The notes: generated by a model from the sequence alone, not told the origin. A stretch of 7,010 bases of DNA from an uncultured Bacteroidales bacterium (GCA_946530505.1 CAMNAD010000079.1:1-7010), one strand, 5' to 3'; positions 1 to 6,345 are shown, counted from the first letter of the stretch. Program-made: numbers and translations.

Positions 1-34
1 TTTGTTCCGGAAAACAGCCGAAATCCGGAACAAA
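1..34. repeat. 11-bp perfect inverted repeat at the window edge
   Basis: tttgttccgga (1-11) is the exact reverse complement of tccggaacaaa (24-34), with a 12-base spacer. It may extend to the left of the window. Neither strand shows a following T run within the window, so it is not a clear intrinsic terminator. It could be an operator, a recombination site or a hairpin in the transcript running out of pepT. Confidence 0.7.
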
Positions 35-163
35 CTAATGACACCGATAACCACCCGACCCGGGACCCAGGCCGTATGTGAGACCATGTGCCGCCGGAAC
101 CACAAAAAGGGCGGCCGGCAGGGTGCGGGGGCGTTGCGGAGGCTGGCCGGAGCTTTTCCGGGC

Positions 164-227
164 GAGCCGTTTTCAGGCGAGGACGGGAATGACTCCGGCT
201 GAGCCGTTTTCAGGCGAGGGTGGGAAT
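164..227. repeat. Pair of direct repeats just downstream of pepT
   Basis: Two 27-bp copies (164-190 and 201-227) start 37 bp apart and differ at two positions. They share gagccgttttcaggcgagg and then gggaat. The second copy ends at the last base of the pepT stop codon. They could be a small tandem duplication or two copies of a dispersed intergenic repeat; no mobility gene is nearby. Confidence 0.75.
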
Positions 228-1447
228 TATTTTGCGAATTCCGAAAGGATATTCAAGATGACCTGCGAAGCCTTCTCCATGCTCTCGAGGGGGACCCATT
301 CCATCTTGCCGTGGAAGTTCAGGCCGCCTGCGAAAATGTTGGGGCAGGGCAGGCCGCGGAATGACAGGTTGGCGCCGTCGGTGCCGCCGCGGATGGGCTG
401 CACGCGGGGTTCGAGCCCGGCATCTGAAATAGCCTTGCGTGCTATCTCCACGATGTGATAGTGCGGCTCCACCTGCTCGCGCATATTATAATACTGATCC
501 TTCAGCACCAGAGTGGCCGTGCCAGCGCCGTACTTGGCGTTGATGAAATCGGCACACTGCTGCATCTGCACCTTCTTCTTCTCGAAAAGTTCGCGGGAAT
601 GGTCGCGGATGATGTAGGCGAAGTCCGCCTCCTCTACGCTGCCTTTGAAGGAAATCAGATGGAAGAAGCCCTCGTAGCCCTCGGTGTACTCAGGGCGCTG
701 CTCCACCGGCAGAAGCGAACCAAACTCCTGGCCGATGAGGATGGCGTTGCGCATCTTGCCCTTGGCGGTGCCAGGGTGTACATTGCTGCCCTGGATATGG
801 ATCTTCGCAGATGCCGCATTGAAGTTCTCGAACTCCAGTTCTCCGGCCTCACCGCCATCCATGGTATAAGCATAGACAGCATCGAACTTAGGCACGTCGA
901 ACTTCACCACGCCGCGCCCGATTTCCTCGTCGGGAGTGAAACCGATGCGGATGGGACCGTGCTTGAATTCGGGATGAGTCATAATATACTGCACGGCATC
1001 CATAATTTCCGCGACGCCGGCCTTGTCGTCAGCGCCGAGCAGCGTAGTACCGTCGGTGGTGATGATAGTCTCCCCCTTATGGCGGAGCAGTTCCGGGAAT
1101 TCGGATGGCTTCAAAGCCAGGCCGGGCACACCCTTCAGAGGAATGTCGGATCCATCGTAGTTCTTGATTATCTGCGGTTTGACATTCTCTCCGGAAGCAT
1201 CCGGTGCAGTATCCACGTGGGCTATGAAGCCAATTGCAGGCACATCCGCTTCAACATTTGAGGGAATGCGGCCCATCACGTAGCCGTACTTATCGAGCTC
1301 CGCTTCTACTCCAAGCTCATTCAGTTCCTTGCACAGGAGTTTCAGCAGGTTCAGCTGCTTGCTCGTGGAGGGCTGGCTCTCCGAATCCTCGTTGCTCCGG
1401 GTGTCGATTGCCACGTACCTCAGAAATCTGTCCAGAATCTGTTCCAT
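227..1447 (-). CDS. pepT: Peptidase T (tripeptide aminopeptidase), M20 family
   Basis: Cytoplasmic zinc aminopeptidase that removes the N-terminal residue from tripeptides. The 406-residue product matches the known enterobacterial PepT in length (about 408) and aligns with it by eye from end to end. Visible M20 active-site residues are His77 and Asp79 in AHVDT, Asp140 in GADDKAG, the general base Glu174 and metal ligand Glu175 in TPDEE, Asp197 in YTMDGG, and His379 in NFHG. Further PepT signatures are ELEFENFNAAS (203-213), NVHPGTAKG (222-230), YYNMRE (319-324) and IRGGTDGA (352-359). The N-terminus MEQILDRFLRYVAIDT lines up with E. coli MDKLLERFLNYVSLDT, which fixes the start at 1447. It is the last gene of a four-gene overlapping operon, and its first 131 bases lie inside the end of the ostA-like reading frame. 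No Shine-Dalgarno is visible; the region before the start is A-rich. No key residue is missing, so the enzyme should be active. Confidence 0.96.
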   Translation of the reverse strand: MEQILDRFLRYVAIDTRSNEDSESQPSTSKQLNLLKLLCKELNELGVEAELDKYGYVMGRIPSNVEADVPAIGFIAHVDTAPDASGENVKPQIIKNYDGSDIPLKGVPGLALKPSEFPELLRHKGETIITTDGTTLLGADDKAGVAEIMDAVQYIMTHPEFKHGPIRIGFTPDEEIGRGVVKFDVPKFDAVYAYTMDGGEAGELEFENFNAASAKIHIQGSNVHPGTAKGKMRNAILIGQEFGSLLPVEQRPEYTEGYEGFFHLISFKGSVEEADFAYIIRDHSRELFEKKKVQMQQCADFINAKYGAGTATLVLKDQYYNMREQVEPHYHIVEIARKAISDAGLEPRVQPIRGGTDGANLSFRGLPCPNIFAGGLNFHGKMEWVPLESMEKASQVILNILSEFAK

Positions 1448-4064
1448 CTGTATCTGTTTTTGGTTTTTTCTTAAGTGCCTTCCGCGCCTCGCGGGCCTTC
1501 TGCCTCTCGTATTTCTTGCGGTAGCGCGCTACATATTTCTCCAACTTGCGGGCATCCACCTCTTCCTGATGCAGCTGCTTCTGTGCAACCTTCTCGTCGT
1601 GGCGCTGCTTGCGCTCGAGTTTCTTCTGCTCCTTCAAAGCCGCCTTTGCGGCATCGATGGAATCGGCAGCAGCCCAGCGGGCCTCGCGGGCTGCCACACG
1701 TGCCTGATATGCGGCCTCCTTGGCAGCGGCCTTCTCTTTCTGCTTCTGCTTGCGAAGTTCATAAGCAGACGGCACACGGGGAGGGATGCTGTCGTTGCGC
1801 GACAGGGAATCTGTGGGTTCGGCAAGGGCGGTAGTATCGCGCAGGACCAGGGAATCATGCACGGCGGTGGAATCATGCACGGCGATGGAATCACGCACGG
1901 CGGTGGAATCACGCAGAACCGTTGTATCGCGAAGGTCCTGGGTTTCCCCTACTGCAGCAGGCTCCTGGACAGGGGTGCGAGGCTGTTTCGGTTTATTCTT
2001 CGCGGCCTCGATGGCGGCGTAAACCTTCTTCATGTAGCCGGGGAAATAAACCTCCGTCTGGCGGAAATTTGTCTTGGGCCGTGCGGCATACTCCTCTCGC
2101 TGCGAGAGGCGTACGGTAAGGTCGGTAATATCCTCCTTCCCCTTGGGCTGAAGGTCCGGCTTCCAGTCAAAGCCCTTCATCTTGCGGTCGCCCTCAACCA
2201 GCTGCGGCAGAGGATAGGCGTCATTCTTGGGAGAGTCGAAGTAGTGTATGGTCTGCAGTTCGCCGTCCTTGAACCAGGCGGAGAGCATCTTGCAGTCCAC
2301 CTTGTTTACCGTCGCGAAATCCTCCTTCTCCTTGAGGAAGAAGATGGCGTTTGCACCGCCCATTGCATCGAAGCGCCGGAGGGCGGAGGTGGTGTCGAAG
2401 TAGGCCATCACCTCGGTAGCGCGTATCTGGTCGAAGAGGTCCCTGGTCTCCTGAGTGATGATAAAGGCGTTCGACATCAGGCTCGCACGGTCGATGCCGG
2501 CGGAATTCACCAGAACGCCTATGCTGTCGGCGGAATACTGACGGTTGCCGTCGTTCCAGACAACCGGCTTGACGTAGAAGCGCGCAACGCTGTCCAGCTC
2601 GTTGAAGCGCATGGAGTCGCAGGCGACCTGTATGTCTTTTCGGAAGATCTTGACATTGCCGACAGCCAGGGCAAAACCGACACGGCTGGTGTCCGGAGGA
2701 GGGATGTTCGCCAGGGAATCGGCGATGTGGATGGAGTCCGCGCGCGCCTTGGCAAGAGAATCGGCGAAAGCTTTCTGTGCCAGCGCGGCTGAATCAAGCT
2801 GCATGGAGAGAGTGTCGGCAGGGGCAAGCTGCTCTACAGCTGCGGCCGGGGCAAGCTGCTCTACAGCTGCGGCCGGTGCAGCCTTCGGCCCTGGCTTTCC
2901 CTGACGCGCAAGCGCAGGATTGCTCTCGGCATTCTCTTCCGCCGCTTTCTTCGCAGCCTCCTCCGCCGCAACCATGGCCTTCCGCCTGTATTCCGACACA
3001 GGATCGCTGTACATCTCTTCCAGCCTCTCCTCCGAAGCCTTAAGCACATCCTCGGGGATATCGCATTTGCGCAGGGTGTAATACACGAGCTTGTCAGCCC
3101 CTATGTAGATGGTGTCCACCTTGGTGCGCCGGACCGAATCCGCCCCCATCACCTTGTCCTCCGTACGGAGGGCCACTGCAGCTTCGCGGCGCAGGGTGAC
3201 CTGCTTCACCGAATCTTCGTAGAAGAGTTCGTTCGCAAGGGCGAAGGCATTGCGGGTCGTATCCTGCACCTGAACCCGGCCCTGCATCAGGATGTTGTTC
3301 GGAGTGCGGTAATAGTAGAGTGAGTCGCACCAGGACTCCTGCTCCTTCGACATTGCATGCACCATCCCGTTGAAAAAGAAGGTTTCCCTGAGGCGCTCGT
3401 ACCAGCCCCGGTCGGCCGAAAGCATATTGTCGTCCTTCCAGAAATCGATACGCTCCGGGAACACCGCACGGCTCTGCCTCGACTCGTAGTCGATGCGGCT
3501 GCTGCGGATGAAGATGGAGTCGGTGAACATGTTCACGTTGTTCTGGAACTGGAAGAAGCCCAGCTTGGCATCGTAGGAGCCGTCCAGACTCTCGATTATC
3601 TGTCCGTCCTTGTCCTTCATCGCGGCCCCGCGCGAGAAGAACGCGAGGGAATCCTTGGTGTTGAAGTCGAGGAAATGGGTCCGGAGGGTGTTGTGGTCCT
3701 TGTCTTCCAGCTGCACCAGAGTGCCGCGGGCCTGGATAAGGTCGTCGTCGATGATGTAGTCCATCTTGTCGGAAGTCAGGATGGTGCCCTCCTGCACCAC
3801 CCGCACGTTCCCCCAGGCGTTAATTACCCTGGAATCTACGTTCCAGAGGGCCGTATCGCAGATGAAATAGGTGTTGTTGTGGAAAAAGGTAGCGTCGACG
3901 GTCTTCCGGAAACTCATCCCTCCTTTCTCGATCAGTTCGAGTGATTTCGCTTTTATCAGACGCACCAGACTGTCCTTCTGCTCAGTTTTTTCCTGGGCAG
4001 AAAGGCCGGTGCACAGAAGCAGTGCGATGGCGAGGCTGATTATTTTCTGACCTTTGCCTTCCAT
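1317..4064 (-). CDS. OstA/LptA-like exported protein with long repeat-bearing C-terminal extension
   Basis: A 915-residue protein of the OstA-like superfamily (beta-jellyroll domains as in LptA and the LptD N-terminus), probably periplasmic and tied to lipopolysaccharide transport. The signal peptide is MEGKGQKIISLAIALLLCTGLSA, with probable cleavage before QEK at about 24. Two OstA-like regions are seen: about 52-330 (for example VINAWGNVRVV 80-90, MDYIIDDDLIQARG 101-114, ILMQGRVQVQD 258-268) and about 462-580 (VGNVKIFRKDIQVACDSM 468-485, QYSADSI 509-515). An Ala/Glu/Lys-rich linker (about 360-460) separates them and holds a perfect 9-residue repeat. After YFPGYMKKVYAAIEA (673-687) comes an extension of roughly 230 residues: a six-residue repeat block (711-746), then a Lys/Arg/Ala-rich, proline-free stretch (about 770-867) likely to be a long helix or coiled coil. 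From memory, homologues in other Bacteroidales end well before this. The start overlaps the upstream SurA-like gene by 25 bp and is the only start that keeps the signal peptide. Residues after about 872 lie over pepT in another frame and may be spurious. No LptD barrel is present. Confidence 0.86.
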   Translation of the reverse strand: MEGKGQKIISLAIALLLCTGLSAQEKTEQKDSLVRLIKAKSLELIEKGGMSFRKTVDATFFHNNTYFICDTALWNVDSRVINAWGNVRVVQEGTILTSDKMDYIIDDDLIQARGTLVQLEDKDHNTLRTHFLDFNTKDSLAFFSRGAAMKDKDGQIIESLDGSYDAKLGFFQFQNNVNMFTDSIFIRSSRIDYESRQSRAVFPERIDFWKDDNMLSADRGWYERLRETFFFNGMVHAMSKEQESWCDSLYYYRTPNNILMQGRVQVQDTTRNAFALANELFYEDSVKQVTLRREAAVALRTEDKVMGADSVRRTKVDTIYIGADKLVYYTLRKCDIPEDVLKASEERLEEMYSDPVSEYRRKAMVAAEEAAKKAAEENAESNPALARQGKPGPKAAPAAAVEQLAPAAAVEQLAPADTLSMQLDSAALAQKAFADSLAKARADSIHIADSLANIPPPDTSRVGFALAVGNVKIFRKDIQVACDSMRFNELDSVARFYVKPVVWNDGNRQYSADSIGVLVNSAGIDRASLMSNAFIITQETRDLFDQIRATEVMAYFDTTSALRRFDAMGGANAIFFLKEKEDFATVNKVDCKMLSAWFKDGELQTIHYFDSPKNDAYPLPQLVEGDRKMKGFDWKPDLQPKGKEDITDLTVRLSQREEYAARPKTNFRQTEVYFPGYMKKVYAAIEAAKNKPKQPRTPVQEPAAVGETQDLRDTTVLRDSTAVRDSIAVHDSTAVHDSLVLRDTTALAEPTDSLSRNDSIPPRVPSAYELRKQKQKEKAAAKEAAYQARVAAREARWAAADSIDAAKAALKEQKKLERKQRHDEKVAQKQLHQEEVDARKLEKYVARYRKKYERQKAREARKALKKKPKTDTDGTDSGQISEVRGNRHPEQRGFGEPALHEQAAEPAETPVQGTE
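1827..1934 (-). repeat. 18-bp minisatellite in the ostA-like gene (six-residue repeat)
   Basis: Six consecutive 18-bp units encode residues 711-746 with the pattern (V/L)(R/H)D(S/T)xA/V, the Asp falling exactly every six residues (713, 719, 725, 731, 737, 743). The central DNA units are nearly identical: ggaatcatgcacggcggt (plus strand, 1851-1868) is followed by copies with one or two changes up to 1904 and a more diverged copy to 1922. The repeat keeps the reading frame, so gain or loss of units changes only protein length. Confidence 0.9.
2821..2874 (-). repeat. Perfect 27-bp tandem duplication in the ostA-like gene
   Basis: Two back-to-back copies (2821-2847 and 2848-2874) are identical at every base. 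They encode a duplicated nine-residue unit, APAAAVEQL, in the Ala-rich linker between the two OstA regions (about residues 397-415). Identity at the DNA level points to recent duplication by slippage. Confidence 0.92.
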
Positions 4065-5407
4065 CCTTCGCGGGAGAAGTCGCAGTCACCGAAGAGAGGA
4101 TCGATGACAATGTAGGTCTCTGCTATCTTGGTTTCGACGAACTTGTCGATGGCTTCCTGCTGCTTTATATTGCGGACAACTTCGAGCAGTTCGGTGTAGT
4201 CGTTCTCGAAAGTGGCCGCGTGTGCAGGGACAATCTTGTCGAGACGGACGATCTTGTAGACGAGGTTGCCGTCGCGCCCCTCATTGTCGCGCGAGGCGAT
4301 GGGATCGGAAATCTCACCCGGCTGCAGATCCTTCACCGCCGCATAGTCCTCCGGCTTTATCTGGTCTATCTCGAAATAAGCGCTGCCGGTATGAGGGTCG
4401 GCCATCTGTCCTCCGTTGGTTCGGCTGGCAGGGTCTTCCGAACGGTAGAACGCCACGGCCTCGAAGGGCATTTCCTTCTTCTCGATGACCGTCTTGAGGG
4501 AATCCAGCTCCTTGAAGGCCTTCTGCTGGTCTTCGGCGGTGTATTTGGGCTTCAGGAGGATGTGGCGGGCGTTGAACATGTCGCCCTTCTTCTCGATGAC
4601 CTCGATGATGTGGAATCCGTCCGGAGTCTCGACTATCTGCGAGATGTTGCCCGGCTTGAGGGACATCGCAGCATCGGAGAATGCCGGCCAGAAGATGTCG
4701 CGGGAAGCCATGCCAAGCTCGCCGCCCTTGCGGGAACTGCCCGGGTCCTCGGAATAAAGGCGGGCCAGGGTTGCGAACTTCTCTCCGTTCATGATACGCT
4801 CGCGCAGTGCCAGAAGCCTCTCCTTGCATTCCATCTTGGCACGCGCCCTGTCCGGATAGATGCAGATCTGGCTCATCTTGTATTTTATCGGCACGACGGG
4901 GAGCTGGTCTACATCCACGGTGTCGAGATACTGCTTGACATCGTAAGGAGTGAGTTCGGGTATATTCTTGGCAATTTCCTGCTGCTCCTGCTGGATGAGG
5001 GAATTGTCCTTGAGCTGTTCTTTCCATTCCTTGCGGAGCTGGTAGAGGCTCTTGCCGAAGTAGGCCTCTGCCTGTTCGTCGCCTCCGAGGGCGGTGCGCA
5101 CACGCGCCATCTGGTCGTTGAGATTCATCTCGACCATGTCGTTGTTGACCGTGAGGGAGTCGAGCCTTGCCTGCATCAGGAAAAGCTTGCTCTGCATCAT
5201 GTTCTCGAGCAGGTTGCAGCGGGTAAGGCGGTCGGAAGACTGCCCCTGGGCGTGCATCATCTGTATCTCGTTTTCGAGGTCGGATACAGTGATGAGCTCG
5301 TTGCCGACAATCGCCACGTTCTTGTCGATAGTCTTGTACCTCTGGGCTCCGGCCGGAATGACGGCCAGGGAGGCGGCGAAGATTGCTATTGCGTGTTTAA
5401 TTCTCAT
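4040..5407 (-). CDS. surA: SurA-like periplasmic peptidyl-prolyl isomerase with two parvulin domains
   Basis: A 455-residue exported foldase/chaperone that would help outer-membrane proteins fold in the periplasm. The signal peptide MRIKHAIAIFAASLAVIPAGA has probable cleavage after Ala21. It is followed by a SurA-type N-terminal helical chaperone region (about 28-165: VAIVGNELITVSDLENEI, then LLENMMQSKLFLMQA). Parvulin domain 1 spans about 176-273 (KMSQICIYP, YSEDPGSSRKGGELG 218-232, GFHIIEV 264-270) and domain 2 about 277-390 (FNARHILL 278-285, SEDPASRTNGGQM 323-335, LVYKIVRLD 382-390). A C-terminal helix (about 396-435) follows, as in SurA. The domain order and length are as expected for SurA (E. 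coli 428 residues). The gene starts within the end of the lipoprotein gene (11-bp overlap) and runs 25 bp into the ostA-like gene, so translation of the three is probably coupled. The family is clear; orthology with E. coli SurA rather than a Bacteroidota paralogue is inferred. Confidence 0.93.
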   Translation of the reverse strand: MRIKHAIAIFAASLAVIPAGAQRYKTIDKNVAIVGNELITVSDLENEIQMMHAQGQSSDRLTRCNLLENMMQSKLFLMQARLDSLTVNNDMVEMNLNDQMARVRTALGGDEQAEAYFGKSLYQLRKEWKEQLKDNSLIQQEQQEIAKNIPELTPYDVKQYLDTVDVDQLPVVPIKYKMSQICIYPDRARAKMECKERLLALRERIMNGEKFATLARLYSEDPGSSRKGGELGMASRDIFWPAFSDAAMSLKPGNISQIVETPDGFHIIEVIEKKGDMFNARHILLKPKYTAEDQQKAFKELDSLKTVIEKKEMPFEAVAFYRSEDPASRTNGGQMADPHTGSAYFEIDQIKPEDYAAVKDLQPGEISDPIASRDNEGRDGNLVYKIVRLDKIVPAHAATFENDYTELLEVVRNIKQQEAIDKFVETKIAETYIVIDPLFGDCDFSREGWKAKVRK

Positions 5408-6260
5408 TCTCGTAGATAATGAATTCTTTCTTGTCCTGCGCGTTCTTAAGCAAGTCTTGTTCCAAATTGTTCAGCAGCTCGCGTTTTCTTTCGCTGAGGA
5501 TGTTGTCGCGGATGGAATTCCGACAGAATTCCAGAGGAGCCTGCCCCTTGTACTGCACTGCGAAAACGTATGCCGCGCGGGTCTCGCCGCGGTCTTCGTA
5601 ATTGAAGATGATATACTTGTCTTTGAGTTTGGAGAGCATTGTGGACCAGTCGGTTCCGAACTCGCGGGCAAGAACTGCGGCATCCATCCATTTGTCGGAA
5701 CTGTCGAAGAAGCGGGGGGCCGACACATAGGCGAGGCTGTCCAGGTCTTTCTGATCCTGCCCTCCCTGAGACGGGAGCTTTTCAATTATCTCCTCGTAGT
5801 TCGGGGAGTCGGTCATGATGTCGACGAAGCGCACCTTGAGGATGGGACGTGCGAGTTCCAGGGCGCTTGCGTGGGCTTTGTAATACTCATCCAGCTGTGC
5901 CTGGGTGATGAGGGTGTCGAGGCGGTCGTTTATGTAGCGCTGCTCGTAGCGGTAGCGCAGCAGCGAACGCCTGTAGGCCTCCAGCTCCTTGTCCACGTTC
6001 TTTTCTTCTTTGCTCAGGCGGGATTCCGCAGTCTTCTGGAAGAGATGCTCGGTCGCCCATGAATTGATGTACTGCAGGGCGATGGCGGCGGAGTCCTCGG
6101 GCGACGTGCCGTCGGGGATGTAGTTGTCGAGCTCCGAACGGTAAAGGCGCTCTCCCCCCACCTTGGCCACGACCTGGTCGTCGTGGACAATGGAGTTGAT
6201 GATGTTGCATCCGCTGAGTGCGATGCAGGCGATCGTAAGGAGCAAGCAACTTCTTGTCAT
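5397..6260 (-). CDS. SurA/PpiD-like lipoprotein without a recognisable isomerase domain
   Basis: A 287-residue lipoprotein. MTRSCLLLTIACIALSGC gives a clear lipobox LSGC with Cys18 as the acylated residue. The residues just after it (NIINS) lack the acidic surface-export signal of Bacteroidota lipoproteins, so a periplasm-facing anchor is likely. Residues 30-130 resemble the N-terminal helical domain of SurA/PpiD (VVAKVGGERLYRSELDNYIPDG, then long Arg/Glu-rich helices). Where a parvulin domain would follow (about 140-240) I see none of its usual motifs (no H-I-L, no G-G-x-L/M-G). A charged helix closes the protein (about 248-275, IRDNILSERKRELLNNLEQDL), like the C-terminal chaperone helix of SurA. 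Homologues in Bacteroidales are often labelled peptidylprolyl isomerase, but a chaperone role is more likely here. It is the first gene of the operon. An in-frame TAA (6264-6266) two codons upstream leaves ATG 6258-6260 as the only ATG that keeps the signal peptide. Its stop overlaps the surA-like start by 11 bp. Confidence 0.88.
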   Translation of the reverse strand: MTRSCLLLTIACIALSGCNIINSIVHDDQVVAKVGGERLYRSELDNYIPDGTSPEDSAAIALQYINSWATEHLFQKTAESRLSKEEKNVDKELEAYRRSLLRYRYEQRYINDRLDTLITQAQLDEYYKAHASALELARPILKVRFVDIMTDSPNYEEIIEKLPSQGGQDQKDLDSLAYVSAPRFFDSSDKWMDAAVLAREFGTDWSTMLSKLKDKYIIFNYEDRGETRAAYVFAVQYKGQAPLEFCRNSIRDNILSERKRELLNNLEQDLLKNAQDKKEFIIYENEN

Positions 6261-6266
6261 AGCTTA

Positions 6267-6274
6267 CAAAGATA
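6267..6274 (-). promoter_or_regulatory. Bacteroidota -7 box (TATCTTTG) for the four-gene operon
   Basis: A perfect match to TAnnTTTG lies on the minus strand, inside an AT-rich stretch (6264-6290) in otherwise GC-rich DNA. No TTTG -33 box is seen at the usual 19-21 bp spacing. Only six bases separate the box from the ATG at 6260, so transcription would begin at or within a few bases of the start codon. A strong terminator stands immediately upstream, so this is the only visible promoter for the operon. Confidence 0.75.
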
Positions 6275-6298
6275 ATAAATAATTTATTGGCTATGACG

Positions 6299-6326
6299 AA
6301 AAAGCGCCGGATTGCTCCGACGCTTT
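6299..6326 (-). terminator. Intrinsic terminator of the histone-like gene, GCAA tetraloop
   Basis: On the minus-strand RNA, AAAGCGUCGGA pairs with UCCGGCGCUUU to give an 11-bp stem with one U-G wobble, closed by a GCAA loop (GNRA type). The 3' arm runs into a five-U tract (6303-6299). It begins about 20 bp after the stop codon at 6346. Read on the plus strand, the wobble becomes a C-A mismatch and the U tract is absent, so it should work in the minus direction only. Confidence 0.9.
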
Positions 6327-6345
6327 CTGTCCTTTCCGGCCGGGA

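Larger units (their letters stand above)
227..6260 (-). other. Probable four-gene operon: lipoprotein, surA-like, ostA-like, pepT
   Basis: The four genes run in one direction with no gap. They overlap by 11 bp (5397-5407), 25 bp (4040-4064) and 131 bp (1317-1447), the last subject to the doubt about the ostA-like end. One promoter box lies at the front (6267-6274), and I saw no internal terminator. No intrinsic terminator with a U run is visible in the 226 bp after pepT, so termination may be factor-dependent or lie beyond the window. Confidence 0.78.

Noticed and set aside
141..168. Hairpin ccgga/tccgg with partial outer pairing, considered as a pepT terminator
   Set aside because: The stem is short and interrupted, and no U run follows on the minus strand.
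2..202. Possible small plus-strand gene in the left intergenic region
   Set aside because: It would start at TTG, has no promoter box or ribosome-binding site, and its sequence is dominated by the repeat region.
455..1261. Plus-strand open frame of 268 codons opposite pepT
   Set aside because: PepT is certain from its active-site motifs; the antisense frame is a shadow.
1457..1470. Programmed -1 frameshift site in the A runs near the ostA-like end
   Set aside because: The A6-C string is not in the phase of a canonical A-AAA-AAC slippery site and no downstream structure is evident, so an error, a recent indel or a true overlap is as likely; kept only as a question in the overlap finding.
1833..1940. 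Array of short regular repeats considered as a CRISPR
   Set aside because: The units are 18 bp and directly adjacent with no spacers, and they are in frame within a coding sequence.
1329..2792. Long plus-strand open frame of 487 codons opposite the ostA-like gene
   Set aside because: The minus-strand frame has a signal peptide, recognisable OstA regions and operon context. The antisense frame follows from codon bias in GC-rich DNA and resembles no known protein.
4220..5419. Long plus-strand open frame of 399 codons opposite the surA-like gene
   Set aside because: It is a mirror of the SurA-like coding strand, which carries two clear parvulin domains. No promoter or credible protein features are seen on the plus strand.
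5094..6062. Plus-strand open frame of 322 codons across the surA-like and lipoprotein genes
   Set aside because: It spans the junction of two well-supported opposite-strand genes and has no recognisable domain.
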